From the NCBI GenBank assembly GCA_963824545.1, contig CAWGPP010000002.1:310001-374000 (forward strand): a DNA stretch of 64,000 nt. Direction: 5' to 3'. The notes below the pieces were generated by a model that was not told the origin of the DNA, searched no databases, and saw only the letters and a list, made by a program, of their open reading frames with translations. Shown piece by piece: positions 57,488-64,000 of the stretch. A program made the translations under genes and the position numbers. Source of the DNA: Bog-532 sp963824545. Lineage in GTDB: Bacteria; Actinomycetota; Actinomycetes; Streptosporangiales; Streptosporangiaceae. Every line of letters begins with the position of its first letter. The stretch's first letter is position 1.

Positions 57488-57774
57488 TGGTGTCTCCTTC
57501 GATCTCAGGAGTTACACCTTTGAAATTACAGTCCCCATCGCCCGCGATGATCGTGTTGTGCAGGTCCGGCCGGCATACCCCGATAAGCCGGGCACCCGTT
57601 GGGGTCGACTGGCGAGAGCACCCGAACGCGGGGCATCTGCGGTATCAACCGGCCAGCCACCTCCCGGAGTGCACGGGTAGACCATGACGTAGGCAACGGC
57701 CGGATCTGCGGCACGCAGCATTGGCAGTGAGCCATTATTAGCGCGCATTTCCGTGCAGGAGGTTCGGCGCAAGG

Positions 57775-59532
57775 TCAGGTGATCTCGTAGCGGATGGGGC
57801 GTCCGCCCCACCACGGGACGGGTGTGGTGGGTGGCAGGTCTGCTTTGCGGAGGACGGGTGAGAAGGCGCGGCGTTCGAGCCGGACGGTGACCGCGTCGGG
57901 GGTGGTGATGATCTGGCCGGGGGTTTCCAGGAAGCGGCGCTGGATGGTGTCGGGGGTGGCGGTGGCGTAGCCGGGCAGCCGGGCGCGGAGCGCGGCGGTG
58001 AGGGCCTGGGCGAGGACGGCGAGCATGACGTCGAGGTCGGCGTTGAGGTTGACGGTGGAAGACAGGGCGTCGGCGCAGAACGCGCGGATGATCTCGGCGA
58101 GCCGCTGCTCGATGGTCATCCGCCGGGCGTACTGGGCGACGAGCGACCTGGTCGTGATGCCGGTGTCGTTGGTGATGATCACGGTGGGCTGCTCGCGGCC
58201 CAGCCCGGTGACGATCAGCTGCCGGACGGTGCCGGGGTAGCTGGTCAGCCTGACGGCGGGGTCCTCGTGGACCCTGGGCTTGTTGTGCGGGCCGGGCCGG
58301 TCCAGGGTGATCGTCGTGAAGTCTGCCGGGGCCAGGCTGGTGATGTGCTTCATGAGCGAGCGGGACCGCATGCGCAAGGTGGCGAACTTGACGCGGCGCT
58401 GGTCAAGCTCGCCGAGGACGTCCTGGGTGGTGACCTTCTGGTCCATGATCAGCATCTTCGGGTCGGCGCCGCTGGCCTGTTTCCAGTGGTCGCAGAACGC
58501 GATGACCTCCCGCGCCTGGGTGGCCTTGGACAGGTCGGCGTTGCCGTAGACGAGGTTGTGCGTGCCGGTGTCCTGGGCGAAGAAGGTCAGCACGGACCGG
58601 GCGCGCTGGGAGCGCGTGGGGACGTAGTGCTTTTCCAGCACCGGGTCGCGGCCCCAGTGCATGACCGCGTGGAAATCCAGGTCGAAGACTGCCTCGTCCG
58701 CGCTGGCCAGCCCGCCGGCGATCATCTGCTTGTCCAGGGCGGCCAGGAACCGCTGCTGGTGATCATGCGAGAGCCGGTAAGAGTAATCGGTGAGCACGGT
58801 CTTCTTCGGCAGCGCCGCCATCCCGGCGAGCAGCCCTGCGGCGGGGTCGGCCAGCAGGTCACCGGCGTGGGAGACCCGCCGGGTACGGGTGAGCTTGAGC
58901 GCCAGCAGGGACAGCAGCCAGCTGATGCCGGGGATGACCCGGGCGCCGGGGTAGCCCGCCGCGCTGACCAGGGCGGGCAGGTCCAGGGACACCAGGTCGG
59001 GGACGGCCAGCAGCAGCCCCGCCTTCGTGGTCTCCAGCCGCTCCGGCCACGCAGCGAAGTCCAGGACTTTCGCCGCGGGCAGGTTCGTGTCCCGGCCCGC
59101 CGTCGCAGGGCTGCTGCTGGCCTCCGGCCCGGGGTGGCGCAGCAGCCGCCCGAACCCCTCCTCGGCCAGGACCTCCCCCACGGACGTCCGGTTGAGCGGG
59201 GCGCCCTCGGCAGATAGCCGCCGGGAGATCTCATAGGCCGACAGGCCCTGCCGCCGCAGCTCGATCACCCGGCCGCGCGCGCGGTCCTTGGCCGGCGCCA
59301 CGCCGGGCGGCGGGCCGGGCTTCCCCGGCGGGGCGAACAGCTCCAGCTTCCCCGCCCGGTGCTGGCGGACCAGGTCGATCATCGCCCACCGGGTGTAGCC
59401 GAACCGCGCCCCGGCCTGCTCATAGGTCAGGCCCTCGGTGAAGAAGGCGCGCAGCGCCTCGTACCGCCTGTGGTTCACCTGCCCCGGGGACGTGAACCAC
59501 CCCGCCTCCCGTTGCGCCGATCTGGCTGCCAT
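57775..59532 (-). CDS. large transposase-like protein with N-terminal HTH and DDE-type domain
   Basis: The 585-residue protein begins with a helix-turn-helix (LTYEQAGARFGYTRWAMIDL). A second HTH-like region follows (VIELRRQGLSAYEISRRLSA, with LNRTSVGEVLAEEGFGRLL). The C-terminal half has DDE-transposase-like blocks: FDLDFHAVMHWGRDP, LIMDQKVTTQDVLGELDQR, IIRAFCADALSSTVNLNADL and a conserved Tyr-Ala-Arg-Arg element. IS4-superfamily membership is likely; the exact family is not recognised. I could not find terminal inverted repeats or a target duplication. It may be an orphan transposase or a domesticated one. Confidence 0.65.
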   Translation of the reverse strand: MAARSAQREAGWFTSPGQVNHRRYEALRAFFTEGLTYEQAGARFGYTRWAMIDLVRQHRAGKLELFAPPGKPGPPPGVAPAKDRARGRVIELRRQGLSAYEISRRLSAEGAPLNRTSVGEVLAEEGFGRLLRHPGPEASSSPATAGRDTNLPAAKVLDFAAWPERLETTKAGLLLAVPDLVSLDLPALVSAAGYPGARVIPGISWLLSLLALKLTRTRRVSHAGDLLADPAAGLLAGMAALPKKTVLTDYSYRLSHDHQQRFLAALDKQMIAGGLASADEAVFDLDFHAVMHWGRDPVLEKHYVPTRSQRARSVLTFFAQDTGTHNLVYGNADLSKATQAREVIAFCDHWKQASGADPKMLIMDQKVTTQDVLGELDQRRVKFATLRMRSRSLMKHITSLAPADFTTITLDRPGPHNKPRVHEDPAVRLTSYPGTVRQLIVTGLGREQPTVIITNDTGITTRSLVAQYARRMTIEQRLAEIIRAFCADALSSTVNLNADLDVMLAVLAQALTAALRARLPGYATATPDTIQRRFLETPGQIITTPDAVTVRLERRAFSPVLRKADLPPTTPVPWWGGRPIRYEIT

Positions 59533-59825
59533 GCCGCATGTTTACCAGATCTACACCTGATCGCGGCGATCACCGGTGGTGCCCGCTTCGTGCCTGTACA
59601 TGCCCGTATGCCGCACCCGGTCCGGCCGCGAACCGGACATCAGGCATCATTTCCCGCGTCATCCAAAATAGATAACGAATCGCATACATGCGATACGGCA
59701 GCCGGATAGCTCCCCGGAAGTACTCAGTACGGCCATGCGCTGCCAGACGTTCATGCTGGTCAGAGGCATGTCCTAGATAACCTCAGTTGTGCCCGGACGT
59801 CCTGCACGGAAATCCGCGTTAAACG

Positions 59826-60518
59826 GTGAGCGGCTGGCGGGTGCTGGGAGTAGATGCCTGTAAGACCGGGTGGATAGGCATAGCCCTGTCGCAAGGGACG
59901 CTCAGCGCCCACGCCGCGGCAGGGATCGGTGATCTGGTCGAGGATGCCAGCAGCGGCGGCCCGCTGGCGGTGATCGCGATCGACATCCCGATCGGCTTGC
60001 CCGACACGGGGCGCCGTCAGGCCGACCTGCTCGTCCGCAAGGCCGTCGGGCCGCGGTGGGCGTCGGTGTTCGTGACACCGGTCCGTCCGGCCCTGGAAGC
60101 AAGCGATTACGCCTCCGCTGCCGCCCTCAGTCTCCGCCTGGCAGGCGAGGGCATCTCCCGTCAGGCCTTCGGTTTGCAGGCCAAGATCCTCCAGGTCGAC
60201 CGCTGGGTACGGCAGACCCCGCACCGCGTTGTGGAAGTCCATCCCGAAGCCAGCTTCGCGCAGCTCGCCGGAGCGCCCCTGCAGTCCCCCAAGTCAACCT
60301 GGGCCGGCATCGCCGGGCGACGTCAGCTCCTCGCCGGAGCCGGTATCGTCCTTCCTGAGGATCTCGGTCTGGCCGGCGAGAAGGCCGGCGTCGATGACGT
60401 CCTGGACGCTGCCGCGGCGGCCGGGACCGCTTTGCGGGTCGTCTGCGACCAGGCCCGGCCCCACCCCGATCCACCCGAACTATTCAGCGACGGGCTGGCC
60501 AGCGCCATCTGGACATAA
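59826..60518 (+). CDS. DUF429 protein (predicted RNase H-like nuclease)
   Basis: GTG 59826 opens a 230-residue protein. VLGVDACKTGWIGIAL at the N-terminus has the first acidic residue of an RNase H fold. Next are AVIAIDIPIGLPDTGRRQAD (second acidic residue), VFVTPVRPALEA, VVEVHPEASFAQLAG and the final GVDDVLDAAAAAGTALRV, all DUF429 hallmarks. A nuclease function is predicted for the family but not demonstrated to my knowledge. It stands alone; the 290 bp upstream hold no gene. Confidence 0.85.
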   Translation: MSGWRVLGVDACKTGWIGIALSQGTLSAHAAAGIGDLVEDASSGGPLAVIAIDIPIGLPDTGRRQADLLVRKAVGPRWASVFVTPVRPALEASDYASAAALSLRLAGEGISRQAFGLQAKILQVDRWVRQTPHRVVEVHPEASFAQLAGAPLQSPKSTWAGIAGRRQLLAGAGIVLPEDLGLAGEKAGVDDVLDAAAAAGTALRVVCDQARPHPDPPELFSDGLASAIWT

Positions 60519-61019
60519 AGCCGATTACGCAGCGCAGCAAGAATATGCCAACTCCGTGAACGGATCGCCGAATATTTGCGGGCTCGATGCTGCTGGATCG
60601 TGGGACTGGCCGTGTCCAGATCGTCCCGTTCGGTGCGCAGGAAGGGGAGCCAGGGCCGGTCGTGCGCGCTGGTCTTGCTCGACGCCTGGAGGTCGGCTGG
60701 AACCGGCACGAAGTCCGCCGGGGACCTTCGGGTGGGCTGGGGCAGCCCGGCGTCAAGGACTTGGGGCGCGAAGCCGGCGGGCTGCCCCGGCGACCGGCGT
60801 ACGGTGGGGTGTGAGACGTTCGGGCGACGGCGGTTGCTTCCGTCGGTGGCGGGCCCGTCGCCGGGGCTGGGGATTGTCCACCGGCCGGGTCCGGGCTGCC
60901 TTTGGCCCTTCTTTGGCATAGTGTTAGTGATGCCGTGCCCGGCGGGCCGGGCACGGAAGGGCGTTGAGTCCAGACTCTGCGAACGCTTTCCTTTCTCAGC
61001 CGAAGGAGCCGGCGGGTGA
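60519..61019. other. non-coding region before the second GAF-ANTAR pair
   Basis: No gene is supported in these 500 bp. The notable element is the inverted repeat at 60933-60956. The rest presumably contains the promoter and leader of the GAF-ANTAR gene at 61020. Confidence 0.5.
60933..60956 (+). promoter_or_regulatory. perfect 10-bp-arm hairpin in the leader of a GAF-ANTAR gene
   Basis: CCGTGCCCGG and CCGGGCACGG flank a four-base loop, 63 bp upstream of the ATG at 61020. It could be a terminator or attenuator. A stem-loop also precedes the first GAF-ANTAR pair at 1.3 kb, so autoregulation through RNA is an option, unproven. Confidence 0.4.
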
Positions 61020-61772
61020 ATGATCGCCTTGATCATGCGGGCAGATGGACGTATTCGTGCCCGCGGTTGCGTCGCTGAGATGGCAGGCGACAGGCTTGCC
61101 CGGATCCTGGCTGCGCTGTCTGCCGGGGGAGATGGGTGGTCCTCTGCCCGGCTGTGCGCAGTGTGCCCCGCGATCGTGGGGGTGAACGGTGCCGGGGTCA
61201 TGCTCATGTCGGGTGACGTACCGCGCGGGTCGTTGAACAGCACCGATGATGTTAGCCAGCTGATCGAGGAGCTGCAGTACACGCTGGGCGAAGGCCCGTG
61301 CGTGGACGCCTACCAGCAGAACTGGGTGGTGGCCGAGCCTGACCTGGCCGGGCCGGTGGCCCGCCGGTGGCCCGCGTTCACCCCGCTGGCGCTGCAGGCG
61401 GGCGTGCGGGCTGTGTTCGGGTTCCCGCTGCGGGTCGGCACGGTGCGCCTGGGGGCGCTCAACCTCTACCGCGACCAGCCGGGCCCGCTGAACGACGAGC
61501 AGCATGCTGACGCGCTGGTCGTGGCCGACGTCGCCGCCCGCTGGGTCCTGGACGCCCAGGCCGGGGCACCCTCCGGCACGGTGGCGAAAGAGCTGGAGGC
61601 CGGCGCCGACTTCCATTTCGCGGTGCACAACGCGGCGGGCATGGTCTCGGTCCAGGAAGAGATCAGCGTCGCCGAGGCGCTGATCCGCCTGCGGGCGTTC
61701 GCGTTCGGCAACGATCGCCTGCTCGCCGATGTGGCCGATGACGTTGTCGCCCGCACGCTGAGGCTGGCATGA
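61020..61772 (+). CDS. GAF and ANTAR domain regulator (second pair, first gene)
   Basis: The 250-residue protein has a GAF domain over about 25-180 (ELQYTLGEGPCVDAYQQN, and VFGFPLRVGTVRLGALNLYR). A C-terminal ANTAR module covers about 195-250 (VHNAAGMVSVQEEISVAEAL, IRLRAFAFGNDRLLADVADD). It is the counterpart of the gene at 1386: both have an ANTAR start with a weakened EQAKG motif (HQATGMIA, HNAAGMVS). Start choice is uncertain (ATG 61020 against a later ATG). The ligand is unknown. Confidence 0.85.
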   Translation: MIALIMRADGRIRARGCVAEMAGDRLARILAALSAGGDGWSSARLCAVCPAIVGVNGAGVMLMSGDVPRGSLNSTDDVSQLIEELQYTLGEGPCVDAYQQNWVVAEPDLAGPVARRWPAFTPLALQAGVRAVFGFPLRVGTVRLGALNLYRDQPGPLNDEQHADALVVADVAARWVLDAQAGAPSGTVAKELEAGADFHFAVHNAAGMVSVQEEISVAEALIRLRAFAFGNDRLLADVADDVVARTLRLA

Positions 61773-61895
61773 CCCCGCTCACCCGGCGCAGTCGGGCGGG
61801 GACAGACCGCCACAAGGATGGATGCCGCGGCCTGGGGCCCGGTCTGGTGCCCAGCGGCCCTGACCGGCCGCCGGGCGTTCAAGAGGTGAGCTGAG

Positions 61896-62633
61896 ATGTT
61901 CGAAGCAGTCGACGCGATGCGATCAGTGGCTGAGATGGCCGACACCCTCGTCGATGACTACGACGTGGTTGACCTGCTGACCGGGCTCGCCGACCGGTGC
62001 GTCAGCGTGCTCGGCGTATCCGCGGCCGGGGTGATGCTGGCCTCTCCCGCGGGCAGGCTGGGGCTGATCGCGTCCTCTAGCGAGGTGATGCGCCTGCTGG
62101 AGTTGTTCGAGCTGCAGGCCCAGGAAGGCCCCTGCCTGGATGCCTTCCGCACCGGGGAGCGCGTCGAGCACGCGGATCTGGAGGCCGAGTCCGACCGCTG
62201 GCCGTCATTCTCCGCCGCTGCTCTCAGGGAGAGTTTCCAGTCGGTGTCCGCCCTGCCGCTGCGGTTTCGTGACGTCACCATCGGCGCCCTGAACCTGTTC
62301 AGCATCACGCAGGCCCCGATGGACGAGGCGGACGTCATCGTCGCCCGCGCCTTCGCGGACCTCGCCACCCTCAGCATCGTGCAGCATCGCGCCAGCGCCG
62401 GGGCCCAGCGCGTGAACGAGCAGCTCTCTGCCGCCCTGACCAGCCGCGTGGTCATCGAGCAAGCCAAGGGCGTGGTCGCAGCGCGCGCCGGCGTCGACCT
62501 GGCCGAGGCTTTCTCCCGGCTGCGGGCCTACGCCCGCGATAGCAACCTACGGCTTACCGATGTCGCCGAGGCGGCCGTAGCCGGCACCCTCGATCTCGAT
62601 TCGCTGGCGTGGGCCCGTGCCGTACGTTGGTGA
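61896..62633 (+). CDS. GAF and ANTAR domain regulator (second pair, second gene)
   Basis: The 245-residue protein starts at ATG 61896 with AGGTGAG upstream. The GAF domain covers about 25-175 (ELQAQEGPCLDAFRTGERV), and the ANTAR module about 185-240 (SRVVIEQAKGVVAARAG, FSRLRAYARDSNLRLTDVAE). It parallels the gene at 2089, so the window has two sets of the same two-protein arrangement. The 123 bp between the two genes hold no other gene. The last codons (LAWARAVRW) lie in the dispersed repeat shared with 47.1 kb. Confidence 0.88.
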   Translation: MFEAVDAMRSVAEMADTLVDDYDVVDLLTGLADRCVSVLGVSAAGVMLASPAGRLGLIASSSEVMRLLELFELQAQEGPCLDAFRTGERVEHADLEAESDRWPSFSAAALRESFQSVSALPLRFRDVTIGALNLFSITQAPMDEADVIVARAFADLATLSIVQHRASAGAQRVNEQLSAALTSRVVIEQAKGVVAARAGVDLAEAFSRLRAYARDSNLRLTDVAEAAVAGTLDLDSLAWARAVRW

Positions 62634-62904
62634 ATCTCGCCATTTCGGCCACGACCCGGTTTGTGGCCTGGCTGCGTGCCCGGCGTGATCGTGCCGGAGA
62701 CGGGCGCGGGGCGGCGCTCGCCGGTGACGGCGAACCCGTCACCCGGCGGGGGTGTCCGGCTTCTGCGGCCACGGGCCCGAAGCGGCGTGGGCGTCGCTGG
62801 GCTGATCGCCCTGGCGCCGGGGTCAGCCGCGGCTCCTGCAAGTCGTTCCGGCGCCATGTGACCAAGGGCCGTCCGGTCCCTGGTGAGGCCGGTCAAGCTC
62901 ATCG
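62602..62904 (+). repeat. dispersed ~300-bp repeat, copy B
   Basis: Homologous to 47123-47433. It begins in the last codons of the GAF-ANTAR gene and ends at GTCAAGCTCATCG, after which the two loci diverge sharply. A GTG-started overlapping frame in the copy (GPCRTLVNLAISATTRFVAW) is kept in both. Downstream of about 80 bases the copies differ by indels. Confidence 0.8.
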
Positions 62905-62944
62905 GTCCCCGCCAGCTCGGCCTGGGTGCGGCAGTGATCATCAC

Positions 62945-63320
62945 TCAGAAGAGTGAATTGCCGGCCGGTTCCTGCGCCGCGCTGCCCCGGCCGCCGGGCG
63001 GAAGGTCCGCTTCCACGATCGCGCTCGATCCGGCTGGGCGGGTACGGACGTGCTCGCAGCGCTGCTGAAGCCGGTGCAGTGAGTCGGTATCGCCGAGCGG
63101 GAATGCCGCCTCCAAGCGCGCGCTTTCCCGCACCTCGGGCAGGTCCAGCACCGCATCGACCAGGCTCGCGCGGCGGCCCGGAGTAATGTGCCCGGACTCG
63201 GCGCGCAACGACGCCTGGGCGGTTCCGGCCAGATTCTTCGGAGATGATCACCTCGGCCGGGGCGACCGTGCGGCCGCTGTCGCGGACCTCGACGTGCTGA
63301 TGCCGATGATGCCCGGCCAT
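62945..63320 (-). pseudogene. frameshifted hypothetical gene of integrative-element type
   Basis: From ATG 63320 the frame reads HHRHQHVEVRDSGRTVAPAE and VIISEE. The likely continuation is in another frame: NLAGTAQASLRAESGHITPG, RRASLVDAVLDLPEVRESAR and SLHRLQQRCEHVRTRPAGSS, ending at the stop at 62945. A one-base shift near 63235 separates them, and the second frame has a TGA just before. The protein-like part resembles small helical proteins of actinomycete integrative elements. A TTG at 63208 could start the second part. Confidence 0.55.
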
Positions 63321-63341
63321 GTGACGCCTCCCAGGCATGGT

Positions 63342-64000
63342 TCAAGATCCAGCTGCGGGTGCGCAGTCCGGCGTGCTATCAGGGAGCCGGTGCTGCCCGG
63401 TGCGCCGGCTGGGGCGGCGATCGGCCGGGGCGCAGATCGCGTGCTGCACCGTCCACGGCGCCGAGGTGAGCGCCTCGAACCTGCGCAGGTGCCGCGACAG
63501 CGCCGCGGCGCTTCCGTCCGCAGCCGCCGCGACGACGTCGGCGGTGGCGGCCGTCAGCCGGGCCTGCCGCGCGGCCAGGAACACGGCCGCCGAGTTCCGG
63601 TCGCTTTCCGCGACGGCGGCCACGGCGGCGTGCCCGGCGGCGTCCGCTTCGGCGACGATCGCCGTGGCCGCGTGGCCCACTTCGCCGGCCGCACCAGGCG
63701 GCAGCGGCGCGCCGGCGTCCTGGCGCGCGAGCAGCCGCAATCGTGCCAGCAGCGGCACGCACCGGGCGTAATTACCTCGCATACGGTCGGCCGCGGTCAT
63801 GGCGGCGGAGCCCGGCGGGTCCGGGCCAAGAAGGTGGTGCGGCTCTCGCGGATCCCCGCTGCTGGCCGCACACTCCTCCGCGCCCCCCGCAGCGCCATGC
63901 ACGCCGGCGCCCGCCGGAACAGGACCCGCCTGCCCGGCAGTCACCCACCGGGTCAGCGCAGCCAGCTCGCCGCGGACCGCACCACCGGCTGCGCCAGCGA
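63342..64000 (-). CDS. hypothetical Ala-rich helical protein, 5' partial
   Basis: The minus-strand frame is open to the window edge (VRGELAALTRWVTAGQAG near the edge), so the start lies outside. The visible 219 residues include a Gly/Pro-rich linker, MTAADRMRGNYARCVPLLAR and LRLLARQDAGAPLPPGAAGE. A long helical stretch follows (HAATAIVAEADAAGHAAVAA), then ALSRHLRRFEALTSAPWTVQ. I do not recognise a family. With the adjacent frameshifted gene it looks like the edge of a decayed integrative element. Confidence 0.6.
   Translation of the reverse strand, partial: AGAAGGAVRGELAALTRWVTAGQAGPVPAGAGVHGAAGGAEECAASSGDPREPHHLLGPDPPGSAAMTAADRMRGNYARCVPLLARLRLLARQDAGAPLPPGAAGEVGHAATAIVAEADAAGHAAVAAVAESDRNSAAVFLAARQARLTAATADVVAAAADGSAAALSRHLRRFEALTSAPWTVQHAICAPADRRPSRRTGQHRLPDSTPDCAPAAGS

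Larger units (their letters stand above)
54512..57535 (-). mobile_element. IS256-family element (1,371 bp) with ISL3 inserted in its left inverted repeat
   Basis: The left end, GGGTCTGTCAATCTAAA joined across the ISL3 insertion to GGTGTAACT, aligns with the right end GGGACTGTAATTTCAAAGG and so on (reverse complement) at 21 of 26 positions. CATCGCCC flanks both sides (54504-54511 and 57536-57543), an 8-bp duplication as expected for IS256. Subtracting ISL3 (1,645 bp) and its 8-bp duplication leaves 1,371 bp. The transposase gene is intact. Confidence 0.93.

Noticed and set aside
1..64000. tRNA and rRNA genes
   Set aside because: No T-arm GGTTCGAAT-type motif with a plausible cloverleaf or rRNA stretch was seen on reading; a covariance-model scan would be needed to exclude them fully.

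Overview
The window is high-GC actinobacterial DNA. GTG starts are common, third positions are mostly G or C, and it encodes GAF-ANTAR regulators, an F420-type (Ddn-like) reductase family member, a FolP2-like protein and other families typical of Actinomycetota. A spore-forming or soil lineage of the Streptosporangiales/Thermomonosporaceae kind is plausible, but the genus cannot be fixed from this sequence. No rRNA, tRNA or CRISPR array was seen.

Bases 1-22,350 are mostly intact chromosomal genes. In order they are: an acetyltransferase/CoA-binding protein cut by the window edge; an overlapping pair of GAF-ANTAR RNA-binding regulators; a family 39 glycosyltransferase; a NarL-type histidine kinase/response regulator pair; a large membrane protein joining a kinase-like domain to a lysylphosphatidylglycerol-synthase-type membrane domain; a CBM48 protein; an APH-type phosphotransferase with a HAD hydrolase; a divergent TetR/SDR pair with operator-like repeats; a tandem TIR / TIR-NB-ARC-TPR operon (the best candidate for an immune-type system); and a five-gene plus-strand run of divergent glutamyl-tRNA synthetase, acyl-CoA dehydrogenase, SDR, FolP2-like protein and extradiol-dioxygenase-like protein.

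Bases 22,300-37,500 mix gene debris with intact genes. The debris includes an IS1634-type/GntR-UTRA chimera, a maleylpyruvate-isomerase-like fragment joined to a regulator truncated at both ends, and a thioesterase stub. The intact genes include a radical-copper (galactose/glyoxal oxidase type) protein and an acyl-CoA catabolism locus: racemase and enoyl-CoA hydratase on the minus strand, a FadR-type GntR regulator, then divergent thiolase and acyl-CoA dehydrogenase.

Bases 37,600-59,550 are a mobile-element graveyard with readable nesting. An ISAzo13-type element is truncated by an ISL3 copy. That copy is split cleanly by a 4,002-bp Tn554-like recombinase element, whose TnpB carries an in-frame amber codon and whose TnpC is frameshifted. 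Group II intron pieces and an IS3/IS481-type fragment follow. Further on, a second, intact ISL3 copy sits inside the left inverted repeat of an IS256 element, and both insertions keep 8-bp target duplications. A family 65 glycosidase/phosphorylase and a SAP/phasin-like protein survive between the elements.

Bases 59,800-64,000 hold a DUF429 protein, a second pair of GAF-ANTAR regulators, and genes resembling accessory genes of actinomycete integrative elements, one of them frameshifted. A roughly 300-bp repeat links the 3' end of the last GAF-ANTAR gene with a fragment at 47.1 kb. It may encode an overlapping, unrecognised peptide.
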